Source: Streptococcus mitis subsp. hohhotensis (GTDB lineage: Bacteria; Bacillota; Bacilli; Lactobacillales; Streptococcaceae). From it: 64,000 nucleotides of DNA. Both the position numbers and the translations under genes were made by a program. Under the pieces are notes generated by a model. The model saw only the letters and a program-made list of their open reading frames with translations, searched no databases and was not told where the DNA came from. The stretch is from NCBI RefSeq assembly GCF_020089495.2, contig NZ_JAIRCA020000001.1, positions 127,465 through 191,464 on the forward strand. The letters run 5' to 3'. Below, piece after piece: positions 45,675 to 57,980 of this stretch (its first letter is position 1; every line of letters starts with the position of its first letter).

Positions 45675-48600
45675 TTGGCAGGACATGACGTTCAATACGG
45701 GAAACATCGTACCCGTCGTAGTTTTTCAAGAATTAAAGAAGTTCTTGACTTACCAAATTTGATTGAAATTCAAACTGACTCATTCAAAGCTTTCCTAGAC
45801 CACGGTCTTAAGGAAGTGTTTGAAGATGTATTGCCAATTTCAAACTTCACAGACACAATGGAGTTGGAATTTGTTGGATATGAAATCAAGGAACCAAAAT
45901 ACACGCTAGAAGAAGCTCGTATCCACGATGCTAGCTACTCAGCACCAATTTTTGTAACCTTCCGCTTGATCAATAAAGAAACAGGCGAAATCAAGACCCA
46001 AGAAGTTTTCTTTGGTGATTTCCCAATCATGACAGAAATGGGGACTTTCATCATCAATGGTGGTGAACGTATCATCGTATCTCAGTTGGTCCGCTCACCA
46101 GGTGTTTACTTTAACGATAAAGTTGATAAAAATGGTAAAGTGGGCTACGGTTCAACTGTTATCCCTAACCGTGGAGCTTGGTTGGAGCTTGAAAGCGACT
46201 CAAAAGATATCGCCTACACTCGTATCGACCGTACTCGTAAGATTCCATTTACGACCTTGGTTCGTGCGCTTGGTTTCTCAGGTGATGATGAAATCTTTGA
46301 TATCTTTGGTGACAGCGAATTGGTTCGCAACACTGTTGAAAAAGATATCCACAAGAACCCAATGGACTCTCGTACAGACGAAGCCTTGAAAGAAATTTAT
46401 GAACGCCTTCGTCCAGGTGAGCCTAAGACTGCTGAAAGCTCACGTAGCTTGCTTGTGGCTCGTTTCTTTGATCCACGTCGCTATGACTTGGCAGCAGTTG
46501 GTCGTTATAAGATCAATAAAAAACTCAATGTTAAAACACGTTTGCTCAACCAAACCATTGCAGAGCCATTGGTAGACCCTGAAACTGGAGAAATCTTGGT
46601 CGAAGCTGGTACAATCATGACTCGTAGTGTAATTGAAAGCATTGAAAGCCATTTGGATGGTGACTTGAATAAGATTGTCTACATTCCAAATGATGCTGCT
46701 GTAGTAACAGAGCCAGTTGTTCTTCAAAAATTCAAGGTTGTTGCACCAACTGATCCAGACCGCGTCGTAACAATCATTGGTAATGCTAATCCAGATGACA
46801 AGGTTCGTATCGTCACTCCTGCAGATATCCTTGCTGAGATGAGCTACTTCCTCAACTTGGCTGAAGGACTTGGCCGTGTAGATGATATCGACCACCTTGG
46901 AAACCGTCGTATCCGTGCGGTTGGTGAATTGCTTGCTAACCAAGTACGTCTTGGACTTTCTCGTATGGAACGTAATGTCCGTGAACGTATGTCTGTTCAG
47001 GACAACGAAGTCTTGACACCACAACAAATTATCAATATCCGTCCTGTAACAGCTGCGGTTAAAGAATTCTTTGGTTCATCACAGTTGTCACAGTTCATGG
47101 ACCAACACAACCCACTTTCTGAGTTGTCTCACAAACGCCGTTTATCAGCCTTAGGACCTGGTGGTTTGACTCGTGACCGTGCTGGATATGAAGTCCGTGA
47201 CGTGCACTACACTCACTACGGCCGTATGTGTCCAATCGAGACACCTGAAGGACCTAACATCGGTTTGATCAATAACTTGTCATCTTACGGACACTTGAAC
47301 AAATATGGTTTTGTTCAAACACCATACCGTAAGGTTGACCGTGAAACAGGTGTTGTTACGAATGAAATCGTTTGGTTGACAGCCGATGAAGAAGATGAAT
47401 TTACTGTAGCACAGGCTAATTCTCGTCTGAATGAAGATGGAACATTTGCTGAGAAAGTTGTCATGGGACGTCACCAAGGGGTCAACCAAGAGTATCCAGC
47501 TAATGTTGTTGACTACATGGACGTATCACCAAAACAGGTAGTTGCTGTTGCGACAGCATGTATTCCTTTCTTGGAAAACGATGACTCCAACCGTGCCCTC
47601 ATGGGAGCCAACATGCAACGTCAGGCTGTACCATTGATTAATCCTAAAGCACCTTACGTTGGTACTGGTATGGAATACCAAGCAGCCCACGATTCAGGAG
47701 CGGCTGTGATTGCTCAGTATGATGGTAAAGTTACTTACGCAGATGCTGACAAGGTAGAAGTACGCCGTGAAGATGGTTCATTGGACGTTTACCACATCCA
47801 AAAATTCCGTCGTTCAAACTCAGGTACTGCTTACAACCAACGTACGCTTGTTAAAGTTGGCGATGTCGTTGAAAAAGGCGATTTCATCGCTGACGGACCT
47901 TCTATGGAAAATGGAGAAATGGCGCTTGGACAAAACCCAATCGTTGCCTACATGACTTGGGAAGGTTACAACTTCGAGGATGCCGTTATCATGAGCGAAC
48001 GCTTGGTTAAAGACGATGTCTACACATCTGTCCACCTTGAAGAATATGAATCAGAAACACGCGATACAAAGCTTGGACCTGAAGAAATTACTCGTGAAAT
48101 TCCAAACGTTGGGGAAGACGCTCTTAAAGACCTTGACGAAATGGGTATTATCCGTATCGGTGCTGAGGTTAAAGAAGGTGATATCCTTGTAGGTAAAGTA
48201 ACACCTAAGGGTGAGAAAGACCTTTCAGCTGAAGAACGTCTCTTGCACGCTATCTTCGGAGATAAATCTCGTGAAGTGCGTGATACTTCTCTTCGTGTAC
48301 CACACGGTGCCGATGGTGTCGTTCGTGATGTTAAGATCTTTACACGTGCAAATGGAGATGAATTGCAATCAGGTGTTAATATGCTGGTTCGCGTCTACAT
48401 CGCTCAAAAACGTAAGATCAAGGTCGGAGATAAGATGGCCGGACGTCACGGAAATAAAGGGGTTGTCTCTCGTATCGTTCCTGTAGAAGACATGCCTTAC
48501 CTTCCAGATGGAACTCCAGTCGATATCATGTTGAACCCACTTGGGGTGCCATCACGTATGAATATCGGTCAGGTTATGGAGCTTCACCTTGGTATGGCTG

Positions 48601-49286
48601 CTCGTACTCTTGGTATTCACATCGCAACACCAGTCTTTGACGGAGCAAGTTCTGAAGACCTTTGGTCAACCGTTAAAGAAGCTGGTATGGATAGCGATGC
48701 CAAAACAATCCTTTACGATGGACGTACAGGTGAACCATTCGATAACCGTGTTTCTGTCGGAGTCATGTACATGATCAAACTCCACCACATGGTTGACGAT
48801 AAATTGCACGCGCGTTCAGTCGGACCTTACTCAACTGTTACCCAACAACCACTCGGAGGTAAAGCTCAGTTTGGTGGACAACGTTTCGGTGAGATGGAGG
48901 TTTGGGCTCTTGAAGCCTACGGTGCGTCAAATGTCCTTCAAGAAATCTTGACTTACAAATCTGACGATATTAACGGACGTTTGAAAGCTTATGAAGCTAT
49001 TACAAAAGGAAAACCAATTCCAAAACCAGGTGTTCCAGAATCCTTCCGAGTTCTTGTCAAAGAATTGCAATCTCTTGGTCTTGATATGCGTGTCCTTGAC
49101 GAAGATGACCAAGAAGTGGAACTTCGTGACTTGGATGAAGGAATGGACGAAGATGTCATCCACGTAGATGACCTTGAAAAAGCCCGCGAAAAAGCAGCAC
49201 AAGAGGCTAAAGCAGCCTTTGAAGCTGAAGAAACTGAGAAAGCAACAAAAGCGGAAGCAACAGAAGAAGCTGCTGAACAAGAATAA
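45675..49286 (+). CDS. rpoB: DNA-directed RNA polymerase subunit beta
   Basis: 1203 aa. The start is TTG at 45675 ([20 protein letters not shown]), 8 nt after AAAGGAG. The longer frame from 45636 has no RBS. The rifampicin region reads [25 protein letters not shown], the wild-type form, with no visible resistance change. The C terminus is acidic and Glu/Ala-rich as in other streptococci. It is followed by rpoC after 32 nt. Confidence 0.98.
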   Translation: MAGHDVQYGKHRTRRSFSRIKEVLDLPNLIEIQTDSFKAFLDHGLKEVFEDVLPISNFTDTMELEFVGYEIKEPKYTLEEARIHDASYSAPIFVTFRLINKETGEIKTQEVFFGDFPIMTEMGTFIINGGERIIVSQLVRSPGVYFNDKVDKNGKVGYGSTVIPNRGAWLELESDSKDIAYTRIDRTRKIPFTTLVRALGFSGDDEIFDIFGDSELVRNTVEKDIHKNPMDSRTDEALKEIYERLRPGEPKTAESSRSLLVARFFDPRRYDLAAVGRYKINKKLNVKTRLLNQTIAEPLVDPETGEILVEAGTIMTRSVIESIESHLDGDLNKIVYIPNDAAVVTEPVVLQKFKVVAPTDPDRVVTIIGNANPDDKVRIVTPADILAEMSYFLNLAEGLGRVDDIDHLGNRRIRAVGELLANQVRLGLSRMERNVRERMSVQDNEVLTPQQIINIRPVTAAVKEFFGSSQLSQFMDQHNPLSELSHKRRLSALGPGGLTRDRAGYEVRDVHYTHYGRMCPIETPEGPNIGLINNLSSYGHLNKYGFVQTPYRKVDRETGVVTNEIVWLTADEEDEFTVAQANSRLNEDGTFAEKVVMGRHQGVNQEYPANVVDYMDVSPKQVVAVATACIPFLENDDSNRALMGANMQRQAVPLINPKAPYVGTGMEYQAAHDSGAAVIAQYDGKVTYADADKVEVRREDGSLDVYHIQKFRRSNSGTAYNQRTLVKVGDVVEKGDFIADGPSMENGEMALGQNPIVAYMTWEGYNFEDAVIMSERLVKDDVYTSVHLEEYESETRDTKLGPEEITREIPNVGEDALKDLDEMGIIRIGAEVKEGDILVGKVTPKGEKDLSAEERLLHAIFGDKSREVRDTSLRVPHGADGVVRDVKIFTRANGDELQSGVNMLVRVYIAQKRKIKVGDKMAGRHGNKGVVSRIVPVEDMPYLPDGTPVDIMLNPLGVPSRMNIGQVMELHLGMAARTLGIHIATPVFDGASSEDLWSTVKEAGMDSDAKTILYDGRTGEPFDNRVSVGVMYMIKLHHMVDDKLHARSVGPYSTVTQQPLGGKAQFGGQRFGEMEVWALEAYGASNVLQEILTYKSDDINGRLKAYEAITKGKPIPKPGVPESFRVLVKELQSLGLDMRVLDEDDQEVELRDLDEGMDEDVIHVDDLEKAREKAAQEAKAAFEAEETEKATKAEATEEAAEQE

Positions 49287-49318
49287 GCAGTTCACTTAGA
49301 ATAGAAAGGGAAGAAATA

Positions 49319-52300
49319 GTGGTTGATGTAAATCGTTTTAAAAGTATGCAAATCACCCTAGCTTCTCCAAGCAAAGTCCGTTCATGGTCTTATGGAGAAG
49401 TTAAAAAACCTGAAACAATCAATTACCGTACCTTGAAACCAGAACGTGAAGGACTCTTTGATGAAGTTATCTTTGGACCTACAAAAGACTGGGAATGTGC
49501 TTGTGGTAAGTACAAACGTATTCGTTATAGAGGGATTGTTTGTGACCGCTGTGGGGTTGAAGTAACGCGTACGAAAGTTCGTCGTGAGCGTATGGGGCAT
49601 ATCGAATTGAAAGCTCCTGTATCTCACATCTGGTACTTCAAGGGGATTCCAAGCCGTATGGGCTTGACCCTTGATATGAGCCCTCGTGCCCTCGAGGAAG
49701 TTATCTACTTTGCGGCTTATGTGGTGATTGATCCTAAGGATACACCACTTGAGCACAAGTCTATCATGACAGAGCGCGAATACCGTGAGCGCTTGCGTGA
49801 ATATGGTTATGGATCATTCGTTGCCAAGATGGGTGCCGAAGCCATCCAAGACCTTTTGAAACAAGTAGATCTTGAAAAAGAAATTGCTGAACTCAAAGAA
49901 GAGTTGAAAACAGCTACTGGACAAAAACGTGTCAAAGCCATCCGTCGTTTGGATGTTTTGGATGCCTTTTACAAGTCTGGAAACAAACCTGAATGGATGA
50001 TTCTCAACATCCTTCCAGTTATTCCACCAGATCTTCGTCCAATGTTGCAGTTGGATGGTGGCCGTTTTGCCTCATCTGACTTGAATGACCTTTACCGCCG
50101 TGTTATCAACCGTAACAACCGTTTGGCTCGTTTGCTCGAGTTGAATGCACCAGGTATTATCGTTCAAAATGAGAAGCGTATGCTTCAAGAAGCGGTTGAC
50201 GCTTTGATTGACAATGGTCGTCGTGGTCGTCCAATCACAGGACCAGGTAGCCGTCCTCTTAAATCATTGAGCCACATGCTTAAAGGTAAACAAGGACGCT
50301 TCCGTCAAAACTTGCTCGGTAAACGTGTTGACTTCTCAGGACGTTCCGTTATCGCCGTTGGTCCAACTCTTAAGATGTACCAATGTGGTGTGCCACGTGA
50401 AATGGCGATTGAGCTCTTTAAGCCATTTGTGATGCGTGAAATTGTTGCCCGTGATATCGTGCAAAACGTCAAAGCTGCTAAACGCTTGGTGGAACGCGGA
50501 GATGAGCGTATCTGGGATATTCTTGAAGAAGTGATCAAAGAACACCCAGTGCTTTTGAACCGCGCACCGACCCTTCACCGTTTGGGTATCCAAGCCTTCG
50601 AGCCAGTCTTGATTGATGGTAAGGCGCTTCGCTTGCACCCGCTTGTCTGTGAAGCCTACAATGCCGACTTTGACGGAGACCAAATGGCCATCCACGTACC
50701 GCTTTCAGAAGAAGCTCAAGCAGAAGCTCGTATCTTGATGCTCGCTGCTGAGCACATCTTGAACCCGAAAGATGGTAAACCAGTTGTTACTCCATCTCAG
50801 GACATGGTTTTGGGTAACTACTACTTGACTATGGAAGAAGCTGGTCGTGAAGGTGAAGGAATGGTCTTCAAAGACCGTGACGAAGCGGTTATGGCTTACC
50901 GTAATGGTTATGTTCACCTTCACTCACGTGTTGGTATCGCAACAGATAGCCTCAACAAACCTTGGACAGAAGAGCAAAAACACAAGGTCTTGCTTACAAC
51001 AGTTGGTAAAATCCTCTTCAACGACATCATGCCAGAGGGTCTACCATACTTGCAAGAACCAAACAATGCCAACTTGACAGAAGGCGTTCCAGCTAAATAC
51101 TTCTTGCCACTTGGTGGAGATATTAAGGAAGCTATCAGCAATCTTGAACTTAACCCTCCATTCAAGAAGAAAAACCTTGGAAATATCATCGCTGAAATCT
51201 TCAAACGTTTCCGTACGACAGAAACTTCTGCCCTACTTGACCGTATGAAGAACCTCGGTTACCACCACTCAACTCTTGCAGGATTGACAGTGGGTATCGC
51301 CGATATCCCAGTCGTTGATGACAAGGCTGAAATCATTGAAGAATCACATAAACGTGTAGAACAAATCACAAAACAATTCCGTCGTGGTATGATTACAGAC
51401 GACGAGCGCTACAATGCCGTTACAGCTGAATGGCGTGCTGCCCGTGAAAAACTTGAGAAACGTTTGATTGCCAACCAAGATCCTAAGAACCCAATCGTTA
51501 TGATGATGGACTCTGGAGCCCGTGGTAACATCTCAAACTTCTCACAGCTTGCCGGTATGCGTGGTCTGATGGCTGCTCCGAACGGACGCATCATGGAATT
51601 GCCAATCCTTTCAAACTTCCGCGAAGGTTTGTCAGTACTCGAAATGTTCTTCTCAACTCACGGTGCGCGTAAAGGTATGACCGATACGGCCCTTAAGACA
51701 GCCGACTCAGGTTACTTGACTCGTCGTTTGGTTGACGTTGCCCAAGACGTTATCATCCGTGAGGACGACTGTGGAACAGATCGTGGCCTCTTGATCCGTT
51801 CTATCGCAGAAGGAAAAGAAATGATCGAGTCACTAGAAGAACGTCTCAATGGTCGTTACACTAAGAAAACTGTTAAACATCCAGAAACTGGTGCAGTGAT
51901 TATCGGTGCAAATGAGTTGATTACAGAAGACAAGGCGCGTGAAATTGTTAATGCTGGTGTGGAAGAAGTGACTATCCGCTCTGTATTTACATGTAACACT
52001 CGTCATGGTGTCTGCCGTCACTGTTATGGTATCAACTTGGCGACTGGTGATGCGGTTGAAGTTGGTGAAGCAGTTGGTACAATCGCTGCCCAATCTATCG
52101 GGGAACCTGGTACACAGCTTACAATGCGTACCTTCCACACGGGTGGGGTTGCCTCAAATACCGATATCACTCAGGGTCTTCCTCGTGTCCAAGAAATCTT
52201 TGAAGCCCGCAATCCTAAAGGGGAAGCGGTTATCACGGAGGTTAAAGGACAAGTTACCGCTATCGAAGAAGACGCTTCAACTCGCACTAAGAAAGTCTTT

Positions 52301-52996
52301 GTTAAGGGTGAAACTGGCGAAGGGGAATATGTCGTTCCATTTACCGCTCGTATGCGTGTCGAAGTTGGAGACCAAGTAGCGCGTGGTGCTGCTCTTACAG
52401 AAGGTTCTATCCAACCAAAACGCCTACTTGCAGTTCGCGATGTCTTGTCAGTTGAAACGTACCTTCTCGGTGAAGTACAAAAAGTTTACCGTAGCCAAGG
52501 GGTAGAAATCGGTGACAAACACATCGAGGTAATGGTTCGTCAAATGATCCGTAAAGTCCGTGTCATGGATCCAGGTGACACAGATCTTCTCATGGGTACC
52601 CTCATGGATATCAATGACTTTACAGATGCTAACAAAGATGTCCTTATCGCAGGTGGAGTTCCAGCGACAGGTCGCCCAGTCCTTATGGGAATTACCAAAG
52701 CCTCACTTGAAACCAACAGTTTCTTGTCAGCGGCTTCCTTCCAGGAAACAACTCGTGTCCTTACAGATGCAGCTATCCGTGGTAAGAAAGACCATCTCCT
52801 TGGACTTAAAGAAAATGTTATCATCGGTAAGATCATCCCAGCTGGTACTGGTATGGCTCGTTACCGCAACCTTGAACCACATGCTATCAACGAAGAAGAA
52901 TACCTTAACCCTCCAGTAGAGGAAGAAGGAAACGAAGAAACAACAGAAGTAGTTGTGGATACTGCCGTTGAAACTGTGGAAGAAACAGTAGAATAA
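49319..52996 (+). CDS. rpoC: DNA-directed RNA polymerase subunit beta'
   Basis: 1225 aa. The start is GTG at 49319 ([16 protein letters not shown]) with AAAGGGAAG upstream. The N-terminal zinc ribbon is in [20 protein letters not shown]. The catalytic magnesium site is [12 protein letters not shown] (near 450). The second zinc site is CGTDRG...[11 protein letters not shown]. The acidic C-terminal tail (VEETVE) is typical of streptococci. Ends at a UUCG-loop terminator. Confidence 0.98.
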   Translation: MVDVNRFKSMQITLASPSKVRSWSYGEVKKPETINYRTLKPEREGLFDEVIFGPTKDWECACGKYKRIRYRGIVCDRCGVEVTRTKVRRERMGHIELKAPVSHIWYFKGIPSRMGLTLDMSPRALEEVIYFAAYVVIDPKDTPLEHKSIMTEREYRERLREYGYGSFVAKMGAEAIQDLLKQVDLEKEIAELKEELKTATGQKRVKAIRRLDVLDAFYKSGNKPEWMILNILPVIPPDLRPMLQLDGGRFASSDLNDLYRRVINRNNRLARLLELNAPGIIVQNEKRMLQEAVDALIDNGRRGRPITGPGSRPLKSLSHMLKGKQGRFRQNLLGKRVDFSGRSVIAVGPTLKMYQCGVPREMAIELFKPFVMREIVARDIVQNVKAAKRLVERGDERIWDILEEVIKEHPVLLNRAPTLHRLGIQAFEPVLIDGKALRLHPLVCEAYNADFDGDQMAIHVPLSEEAQAEARILMLAAEHILNPKDGKPVVTPSQDMVLGNYYLTMEEAGREGEGMVFKDRDEAVMAYRNGYVHLHSRVGIATDSLNKPWTEEQKHKVLLTTVGKILFNDIMPEGLPYLQEPNNANLTEGVPAKYFLPLGGDIKEAISNLELNPPFKKKNLGNIIAEIFKRFRTTETSALLDRMKNLGYHHSTLAGLTVGIADIPVVDDKAEIIEESHKRVEQITKQFRRGMITDDERYNAVTAEWRAAREKLEKRLIANQDPKNPIVMMMDSGARGNISNFSQLAGMRGLMAAPNGRIMELPILSNFREGLSVLEMFFSTHGARKGMTDTALKTADSGYLTRRLVDVAQDVIIREDDCGTDRGLLIRSIAEGKEMIESLEERLNGRYTKKTVKHPETGAVIIGANELITEDKAREIVNAGVEEVTIRSVFTCNTRHGVCRHCYGINLATGDAVEVGEAVGTIAAQSIGEPGTQLTMRTFHTGGVASNTDITQGLPRVQEIFEARNPKGEAVITEVKGQVTAIEEDASTRTKKVFVKGETGEGEYVVPFTARMRVEVGDQVARGAALTEGSIQPKRLLAVRDVLSVETYLLGEVQKVYRSQGVEIGDKHIEVMVRQMIRKVRVMDPGDTDLLMGTLMDINDFTDANKDVLIAGGVPATGRPVLMGITKASLETNSFLSAASFQETTRVLTDAAIRGKKDHLLGLKENVIIGKIIPAGTGMARYRNLEPHAINEEEYLNPPVEEEGNEETTEVVVDTAVETVEETVE

Positions 52997-52998
52997 GG

Positions 52999-53036
52999 GA
53001 GAATGAGAGAGCCTTCGGGTTCTCTTTCTCTTTTCT
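52999..53036 (+). terminator. Terminator after rpoC
   Basis: GAGAGCC-TTCG-GGTTCTC with outer GAGAATGA/TTTCTC pairing and a trailing TTTT. UUCG tetraloop. Confidence 0.85.
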
Positions 53037-53104
53037 GAAAACTTTCTCCACTTTTCCATGAAATGTGGTAAAATAAAAGAAAGAAGCTGACAAAGGAGAC
53101 GGGT

Positions 53105-53518
53105 ATGGAACAAACATTTTTTATCATTAAACCAGACGGTGTAAAAAGAGGGCTAGTTGGTGAGGTGTTGAAACGCATCGAACAACGTGGATTGACAATC
53201 GAAAAATTGGAGTTGCGTACAAAGGTTTCAGAAGAGTTAATTGACCAGCACTATCAGGACTTGGTTGGCCAAAGTTTTTACCTACCGATTCGTGAATTTA
53301 TGACTTCAGGCCCAGTTCTTGTAGGAATCATTTCGGGTCCCAAAGTAATCGAAACTTGGCGGACTATGATGGGTGCGACTCGTCCAGAAGAAGCTTTACC
53401 AGGGACTGTTCGAGGTGATTTTGCAAAAGCGGCTGGTGAAAACCAAGCTATTCAAAATATTGTACATGGTTCAGATTCAGAAGAGTCAGCTAAGCGAGAA
53501 ATTGCTCTTTGGTTTTAA
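53105..53518 (+). CDS. ndk: Nucleoside diphosphate kinase
   Basis: 137 aa. It transfers phosphate from ATP to NDPs through a phosphohistidine (His121 in NIVHGSDS). N terminus [20 protein letters not shown] and the motif [18 protein letters not shown] are standard. AAAGGAG precedes the ATG, with an extended -10 (TGG-TAAAAT) at about 53067-53075. Single gene. Confidence 0.96.
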   Translation: MEQTFFIIKPDGVKRGLVGEVLKRIEQRGLTIEKLELRTKVSEELIDQHYQDLVGQSFYLPIREFMTSGPVLVGIISGPKVIETWRTMMGATRPEEALPGTVRGDFAKAAGENQAIQNIVHGSDSEESAKREIALWF

Positions 53519-53647
53519 GAGTGGATTGGCTCAATCAATTGGTTAAAAGCTCATTTGAATAGAAAGTATAGTCAATTAGTTTAAGACATGACGCATGATA
53601 TCAAACTATTTAGTCTGTGATATTGTGCTTTTTTTGATTTCAAATTT

Positions 53648-53762
53648 ATATTCTTCGAAAATCTCTTCAAACCACGTCAGTTCTATCTCCAACCTCAAAA
53701 CAGTGTTTTGAGCAACCTGTGGCTAGCATCCTAGTTTGCTCTTTGATTTTCATTGAGTATTA
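53648..53762 (-). repeat. BOX element (boxA-boxC type), reverse orientation
   Basis: Plus strand ATATTCTTCGAAAATCTCTT..CACGTCAG..CAAAACAGTGTTTTGAGCAA..GATTTTCATTGAGTATTA. It is the reverse complement of the BOX at 26.2 kb with few differences. It fills most of the 345-bp gap between ndk and the broken membrane-protein gene. Confidence 0.93.
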
Positions 53763-53864
53763 GTCTCAGGTGTTTGTTTAGCGTCTTAAAAAGACATTTG
53801 AGAAGATTAGAAACAGTTCTCTCTTTTCTCCTAGTATAATGATTGGTAGGAAGGGAGAGAAAAG

Positions 53865-54485
53865 ATGAAATCAATGAGAATCTTATTTTTGTTAGCTTTA
53901 ATTCAAATCAGTTTGAGTAGCTGTTTCCTATGGAAAGAATGCATCTTGTCCTTTAAACAAAGTACAGCTTTTTTCATCGGAAGCATGGTCTTCGTTTCAG
54001 GAATCTGTGCTGGAGTAAATTATTTTTATACTCGTAAGCAAGAAGTTCATAGTGTCCTAGCCAGTAAGAAGTCGGTGAAGCTTTTTTAAAGTATCCTGCT
54101 CTTAATTAATTTGTTAGGAGCTGTTCTTGTCTTGTCAGATAACTTGTTCATCAAAAATACGTTGCAGCAAGAATTAGTGGACTTTTTATTGCCATCCTTT
54201 TTCTTTCTATTTGGCCTAGATTTGCTGATTTTTTTACCCTTGAAAAAATACATGCGCGATTTGCTTGCTATGCTAGATAGAAAAAAGACAGTGTTGGTGA
54301 CTATTTTAGCAACACTTCTCTTTTTAAGAAATCCAATGACCATTGTTTCACTTCTGATTTATATTGGACTGGGTTTGTTTTTTGCAGCCTATCTTGTCCC
54401 AAATTCTGTTAAAAAGGAAGTTTCCTTTTATGGTCATATTTTCCGAGATCTTGTATTGGTCATTGCTACGCTCATTTTCTTTTAG
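53865..54485 (+). pseudogene. Membrane protein gene interrupted by one in-frame stop
   Basis: One continuous frame of 207 codons is broken only by TAA at 54087-54089. The first part (74 aa, MKSMRILFLLALIQISLSSC..) has two hydrophobic helices. The second part, with no RBS or good start of its own, resumes directly with SILLLINLLGAVLVLSDNLF and has about three more helices. Reading CAA (Gln) for TAA would restore a protein of about 206 aa, which agrees with my recollection of an intact pneumococcal homologue before tsaE. It has a promoter (TAGTATAATG) and RBS. Function unknown. Confidence 0.75.
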
Positions 54486-54557
54486 AGAAAGCTTGTTTTT
54501 ATGGATGTTATGATGGTAAGTTTAGCAGGAAAATAGACACAAAAGAAAAGTTTTTGG

Positions 54558-54563
54558 TATAAT
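54558..54563 (+). promoter_or_regulatory. -10 box of tsaE, leaderless arrangement
   Basis: TGG-TATAAT, six bases, then the ATG at 54570. The predicted transcription start coincides with the start codon; no RBS is present. Confidence 0.65.
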
Positions 54564-54569
54564 AAGAAT

Positions 54570-55013
54570 ATGTACACAAAAAATGAAGAAGAGCTACAAT
54601 CCTTAGGGGAACGATTGGGTCATCTATTAGAAAAGAATGATGTTTTAATCTTAACTGGAGAACTGGGCGCAGGTAAAACGACTTTCACAAAAGGTCTTGC
54701 TAAAGGGTTACAGATTACTCAGATGATTAAAAGTCCAACCTATACTATCGTAAGAGAGTATGAAGGTCGTCTTCCGCTTTATCACCTAGATGTTTATCGT
54801 ATTGAAGGAGATGCGGATTCTATCGACTTGGATGAGTTTCTCTTTGGTGGAGGCGCGACTGTTATTGAGTGGGGAAATCTCTTAGGAGATGCCTTGCCAG
54901 ATACTTATTTAGAGTTGGAAATTCTAAAAGAAGAAGACGGTCGCAGATTACATTTCCAAGCAAAGGGGTTGCGTGCAGAAAAACTCTTAGAGGAGCTTCA
55001 ACATGGAGTATGA
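54570..55013 (+). CDS. tsaE: tRNA threonylcarbamoyladenosine biosynthesis ATPase TsaE
   Basis: 147 aa. P-loop GELGAGKTT is at residues 30-38, the motif IKSPTYTIVREYEG near 52 and a Walker B-like region YHLDVYRIEG. It powers the TsaB-TsaD-TsaE complex for the t6A37 modification of tRNA. No RBS; probable leaderless mRNA. The end overlaps the next GNAT gene by 11 nt. Confidence 0.95.
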   Translation: MYTKNEEELQSLGERLGHLLEKNDVLILTGELGAGKTTFTKGLAKGLQITQMIKSPTYTIVREYEGRLPLYHLDVYRIEGDADSIDLDEFLFGGGATVIEWGNLLGDALPDTYLELEILKEEDGRRLHFQAKGLRAEKLLEELQHGV

Positions 55014-55521
55014 ATTGCTCATTAGAGAAGCAGAGCCTAAAGATGCAGCTGAATTAGTGGCTTTTTTAAATCGTGTAAGTTTGGAGACAGATTTTACCAG
55101 CTTAGACGGAGATGGTATTCTCTTGACCAGTGAGGAGATGGAAATATTCCTCAACAAGCAAGCTAGTTCAGACAATCAGATAACCTTACTTGCATTCTTA
55201 AATGATAAAATTGCTGGTATTGTAAATATTACAGCTGACCAGCGCAAGAGAGTCCGTCATATTGGAGATCTCTTCATTGTGATTGGAAAAAGATATTGGA
55301 ATAATAGATTGGGAAGTTTGTTGCTAGAGGAAGCGATAGAGTGGGCACAAGCAAGTGGCGTTCTGCGTCGTCTCCAACTGACTGTCCAAACTCGTAATCA
55401 AGCAGCAGTCCATCTTTATCAAAAGCATGGCTTTGTAATTGAAGGTCGCCAAGAGCGTGGAGCATATATAGAAGAAGGGAAATTTATCGATGTTTACTTG
55501 ATGGGTAAACTGATAGATTAG
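55003..55521 (+). CDS. GNAT family N-acetyltransferase
   Basis: 172 aa, GNAT fold. The acetyl-CoA motif region is LFIVIGKRYWNNRLGSLLLEEAIEWAQ and the C-terminal part is QTRNQAAVHLYQKHGFVIEGRQERG. The ATG at 55003 overlaps the end of tsaE, so translation is coupled; the order tsaE-GNAT-lytR is conserved in pneumococcus. Substrate unknown. Confidence 0.9.
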   Translation: MEYELLIREAEPKDAAELVAFLNRVSLETDFTSLDGDGILLTSEEMEIFLNKQASSDNQITLLAFLNDKIAGIVNITADQRKRVRHIGDLFIVIGKRYWNNRLGSLLLEEAIEWAQASGVLRRLQLTVQTRNQAAVHLYQKHGFVIEGRQERGAYIEEGKFIDVYLMGKLID

Positions 55522-55528
55522 TAGAAAT

Positions 55529-56581
55529 ATGGTTAAAAAAATTATTGGAATGGTATTAGCTTTTCTAGCTGTGACAGTTTTAGGTGTCGGTGTTTTTGCG
55601 TATACTATTTATCAGCAAGGCACAGAGAGTTTGGCAAAAACCTATAAAAAAATAGGGGAAGAAACCAAGGTTATTGAAGCAACAGAGCCTTTGACCATTC
55701 TGTTAATGGGGGTTGATACTGGGAATGTAGAGCGTACAGATCAATGGGCTGGAAATAGTGATTCTATGATTCTCTTGACTGTCAATCCACATACTAAGAA
55801 GACCATGATGCTGAGTTTGGAGCGTGATATCCTGACTAAAATTCAACATAAAGATGGTAGTATTGAAGAAGCGAAGTTAAACGCTGCCTATGCTGGTGGC
55901 GGTGCAGAACTTGCTATAGAAACAATTCAAAAGATGATGAATATCCACATCGATCGCTACATTATGGTTAATATGCAAGGATTGCAACAATTGGTCGATG
56001 CAGTGGGGGGTATTACGGTCAATAATACACTAGGTTTCCCGATTTCTATCAGTGACCAAGAAGAATTTAACACCATTTCTATCGGTGTTGGAGAGCAGAC
56101 AATAAATGGAGAAGAAGCGCTTGTTTATTCACGCATGCGTTATCAAGACCCAGAAGGAGACTATGGACGTCAAAAGCGTCAGCGTGAAGTCATTCAAAAA
56201 GTTGTTGAAAAAGTTCTTAGTTTGAATAGTGTCAGTCACTATCAGTCTATTTTAAAAGCCCTAAGTACTAATATGCAGACTAATATTGATTTGTCTGCGA
56301 AAAGTATTCCGAGCTTGTTGGGCTATAAAGATTCATTTAAAACCATTGAAACACAACAGTTGAAGGGTGAAGGGGAGATGCTACAAGGCGTTTCTTATCA
56401 AATTGTTACGAGAAACCACATGTTGGAAATGCAGAATCTTTTGAGACGTTCTTTGGGGCAAGAAGAAGTCACTCAGCTGGAAACAAATGTTGTCTTATTT
56501 GAAGATTTGTTTGGACGGGTGCCTGTTGGTGATGGGGAGAATCAACAACAAGGTGTCTTTGTAACAAATGAAGTAGAATAG
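55529..56581 (+). CDS. lytR: LytR-CpsA-Psr family protein
   Basis: 350 aa. One N-terminal membrane helix (7-27) is followed by an extracellular LCP domain (about 50-300). Conserved residues include MGVDTGN, DSMILLTVNPHTKKTMMLSLERD with the catalytic Arg and Asp, and YSRMRYQDPEGDYGRQKRQ. LCP proteins attach teichoic acid or capsule to peptidoglycan. The ATG follows the GNAT gene by 7 nt with a weak RBS. Confidence 0.93.
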   Translation: MVKKIIGMVLAFLAVTVLGVGVFAYTIYQQGTESLAKTYKKIGEETKVIEATEPLTILLMGVDTGNVERTDQWAGNSDSMILLTVNPHTKKTMMLSLERDILTKIQHKDGSIEEAKLNAAYAGGGAELAIETIQKMMNIHIDRYIMVNMQGLQQLVDAVGGITVNNTLGFPISISDQEEFNTISIGVGEQTINGEEALVYSRMRYQDPEGDYGRQKRQREVIQKVVEKVLSLNSVSHYQSILKALSTNMQTNIDLSAKSIPSLLGYKDSFKTIETQQLKGEGEMLQGVSYQIVTRNHMLEMQNLLRRSLGQEEVTQLETNVVLFEDLFGRVPVGDGENQQQGVFVTNEVE

Positions 56582-56606
56582 TTCGTTTTTTGATACAAAT
56601 AAAAAA

Positions 56607-56640
56607 TTAATCGTGGGAAATTTCCTGCGATTTTTTCAAA
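56607..56640 (+). terminator. Terminator after lytR
   Basis: AATCG-tgg-GAAATTTC-ctg-CGATT followed by TTTTTC. Confidence 0.75.
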
Positions 56641-56644
56641 AAAA

Positions 56645-56652
56645 TACGAATA
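56645..56652 (+). promoter_or_regulatory. cin-box (ComX/SigX promoter)
   Basis: TACGAATA, a perfect match to the competence sigma-factor -10 element, with a T-rich stretch upstream. It lies 17 nt before the cinA start and drives the late-competence operon cinA-recA-dinF-lytA. Confidence 0.9.
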
Positions 56653-56669
56653 GATAGGTAGGAGGAAAC

Positions 56670-57926
56670 ATGAAAGCAGAAATTATTGCTGTTGGAACAG
56701 AGATTTTGACAGGACAGATTGTCAATACCAATGCCCAGTTTTTGTCGGAAAAACTAGCAGAGATTGGAGTAGATGTTTATTTTCAGACGGCTGTAGGAGA
56801 CAATGAAGCTCGTCTCTTGTCTTTGCTTGAGATTGCCAGTCAACGTAGTAGTCTGGCGATTTTGACAGGCGGTTTGGGGCCAACTGAGGACGATTTGACC
56901 AAACAAACTCTGGCTAAATTTTTAGGGAAAGAATTAGTCTTCGATCCTCAGGCTCAGGAGAAGTTGGATGTCTTTTTTGCCCAGCGACCAGACTATGCCC
57001 GAACACCGAATAACGAAAGACAAGCTCAAATTGTAGAAGGAGCGACTCCACTGCCCAACGAAACAGGACTGGCTGTGGGAGGAATATTGGAAGTCGATGG
57101 AGTGACCTACGTTGTCCTTCCAGGTCCACCAAGTGAATTGAAACCCATGGTCTTAAACCAACTTCTACCCAAGTTGATGACAGGGAGCAAGCTGTATTCC
57201 CGAGTTCTTCGTTTCTTTGGAATTGGCGAAAGTCAGTTGGTTACGATTTTGTCTGATTTGATTGATAATCAAACCGATCCGACCTTGGCACCTTATGCCA
57301 AGACAGGAGAGGTAACCTTGCGTCTGTCAACAAAGGCTAGCAGTCAAGAAGAGGCAAATCAGGCGCTGGATATCTTGGAAAATCAAATCTTGAATCGCAA
57401 GACTTTTGAAGGCCTTTCTTTACGAGACCTTTGTTATGGTTATGGGGAAGAAACTAGTTTAGCTAGCATTGTGGTAGAAGAACTGAAAAGGCAAGGGAAA
57501 ACCATCACGGCTGCTGAGAGTTTGACGGCAGGGCTTTTCCAAGCTAGGGTAGCTGATTTTTCAGGAGTTTCAAGTATATTTAAGGGTGGTTTTGTGACCT
57601 ATAGCTTGGAGGAAAAATCAAAGATGTTGGATATTCCTGCCAAGGATTTGGAAGAACACGGTGTGGTGTCTGAATTTACAGCTCAGAAGATGGCTGAGCA
57701 GGCGCGAAGCAAGACCCAGTCAGATTTTGGCCTTAGTTTGACTGGAGTGGCAGGACCAGATAGCCTAGAAGGGCACCCAGCTGGGACAGTCTTCATAGGC
57801 TTGGCACAGGAGCAAGGAACTGAGGTTATCAAGGTGAATATTGGAGGCAGAAGTCGAGCAGATGTACGTCACATTGCGGTTATGCATGCCTTTAACCTAG
57901 TTCGCAAGGCTTTATTAAGTGACTAA
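56670..57926 (+). CDS. cinA: Competence-damage inducible protein CinA
   Basis: 418 aa. The N-terminal molybdopterin-binding-like domain (1-170) begins [24 protein letters not shown]. The C-terminal CinA/PncC-like domain (about 255-415) has [21 protein letters not shown] and [22 protein letters not shown]. It is co-expressed with recA in competent cells through the cin-box; the family is linked to pyridine-nucleotide recycling. GGAGG precedes the ATG. Confidence 0.95.
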   Translation: MKAEIIAVGTEILTGQIVNTNAQFLSEKLAEIGVDVYFQTAVGDNEARLLSLLEIASQRSSLAILTGGLGPTEDDLTKQTLAKFLGKELVFDPQAQEKLDVFFAQRPDYARTPNNERQAQIVEGATPLPNETGLAVGGILEVDGVTYVVLPGPPSELKPMVLNQLLPKLMTGSKLYSRVLRFFGIGESQLVTILSDLIDNQTDPTLAPYAKTGEVTLRLSTKASSQEEANQALDILENQILNRKTFEGLSLRDLCYGYGEETSLASIVVEELKRQGKTITAAESLTAGLFQARVADFSGVSSIFKGGFVTYSLEEKSKMLDIPAKDLEEHGVVSEFTAQKMAEQARSKTQSDFGLSLTGVAGPDSLEGHPAGTVFIGLAQEQGTEVIKVNIGGRSRADVRHIAVMHAFNLVRKALLSD

Positions 57927-57930
57927 CTTT

Positions 57931-57939
57931 TGATATAAT
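57931..57939 (+). promoter_or_regulatory. Basal recA promoter (extended -10)
   Basis: TGA-TATAAT between cinA and recA, 41 nt before the recA ATG. It allows recA expression outside competence. Confidence 0.6.
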
Positions 57940-57980
57940 AGTAGATAGGTCTGAGGACCATTAGAATGTAGGAGAATAGA

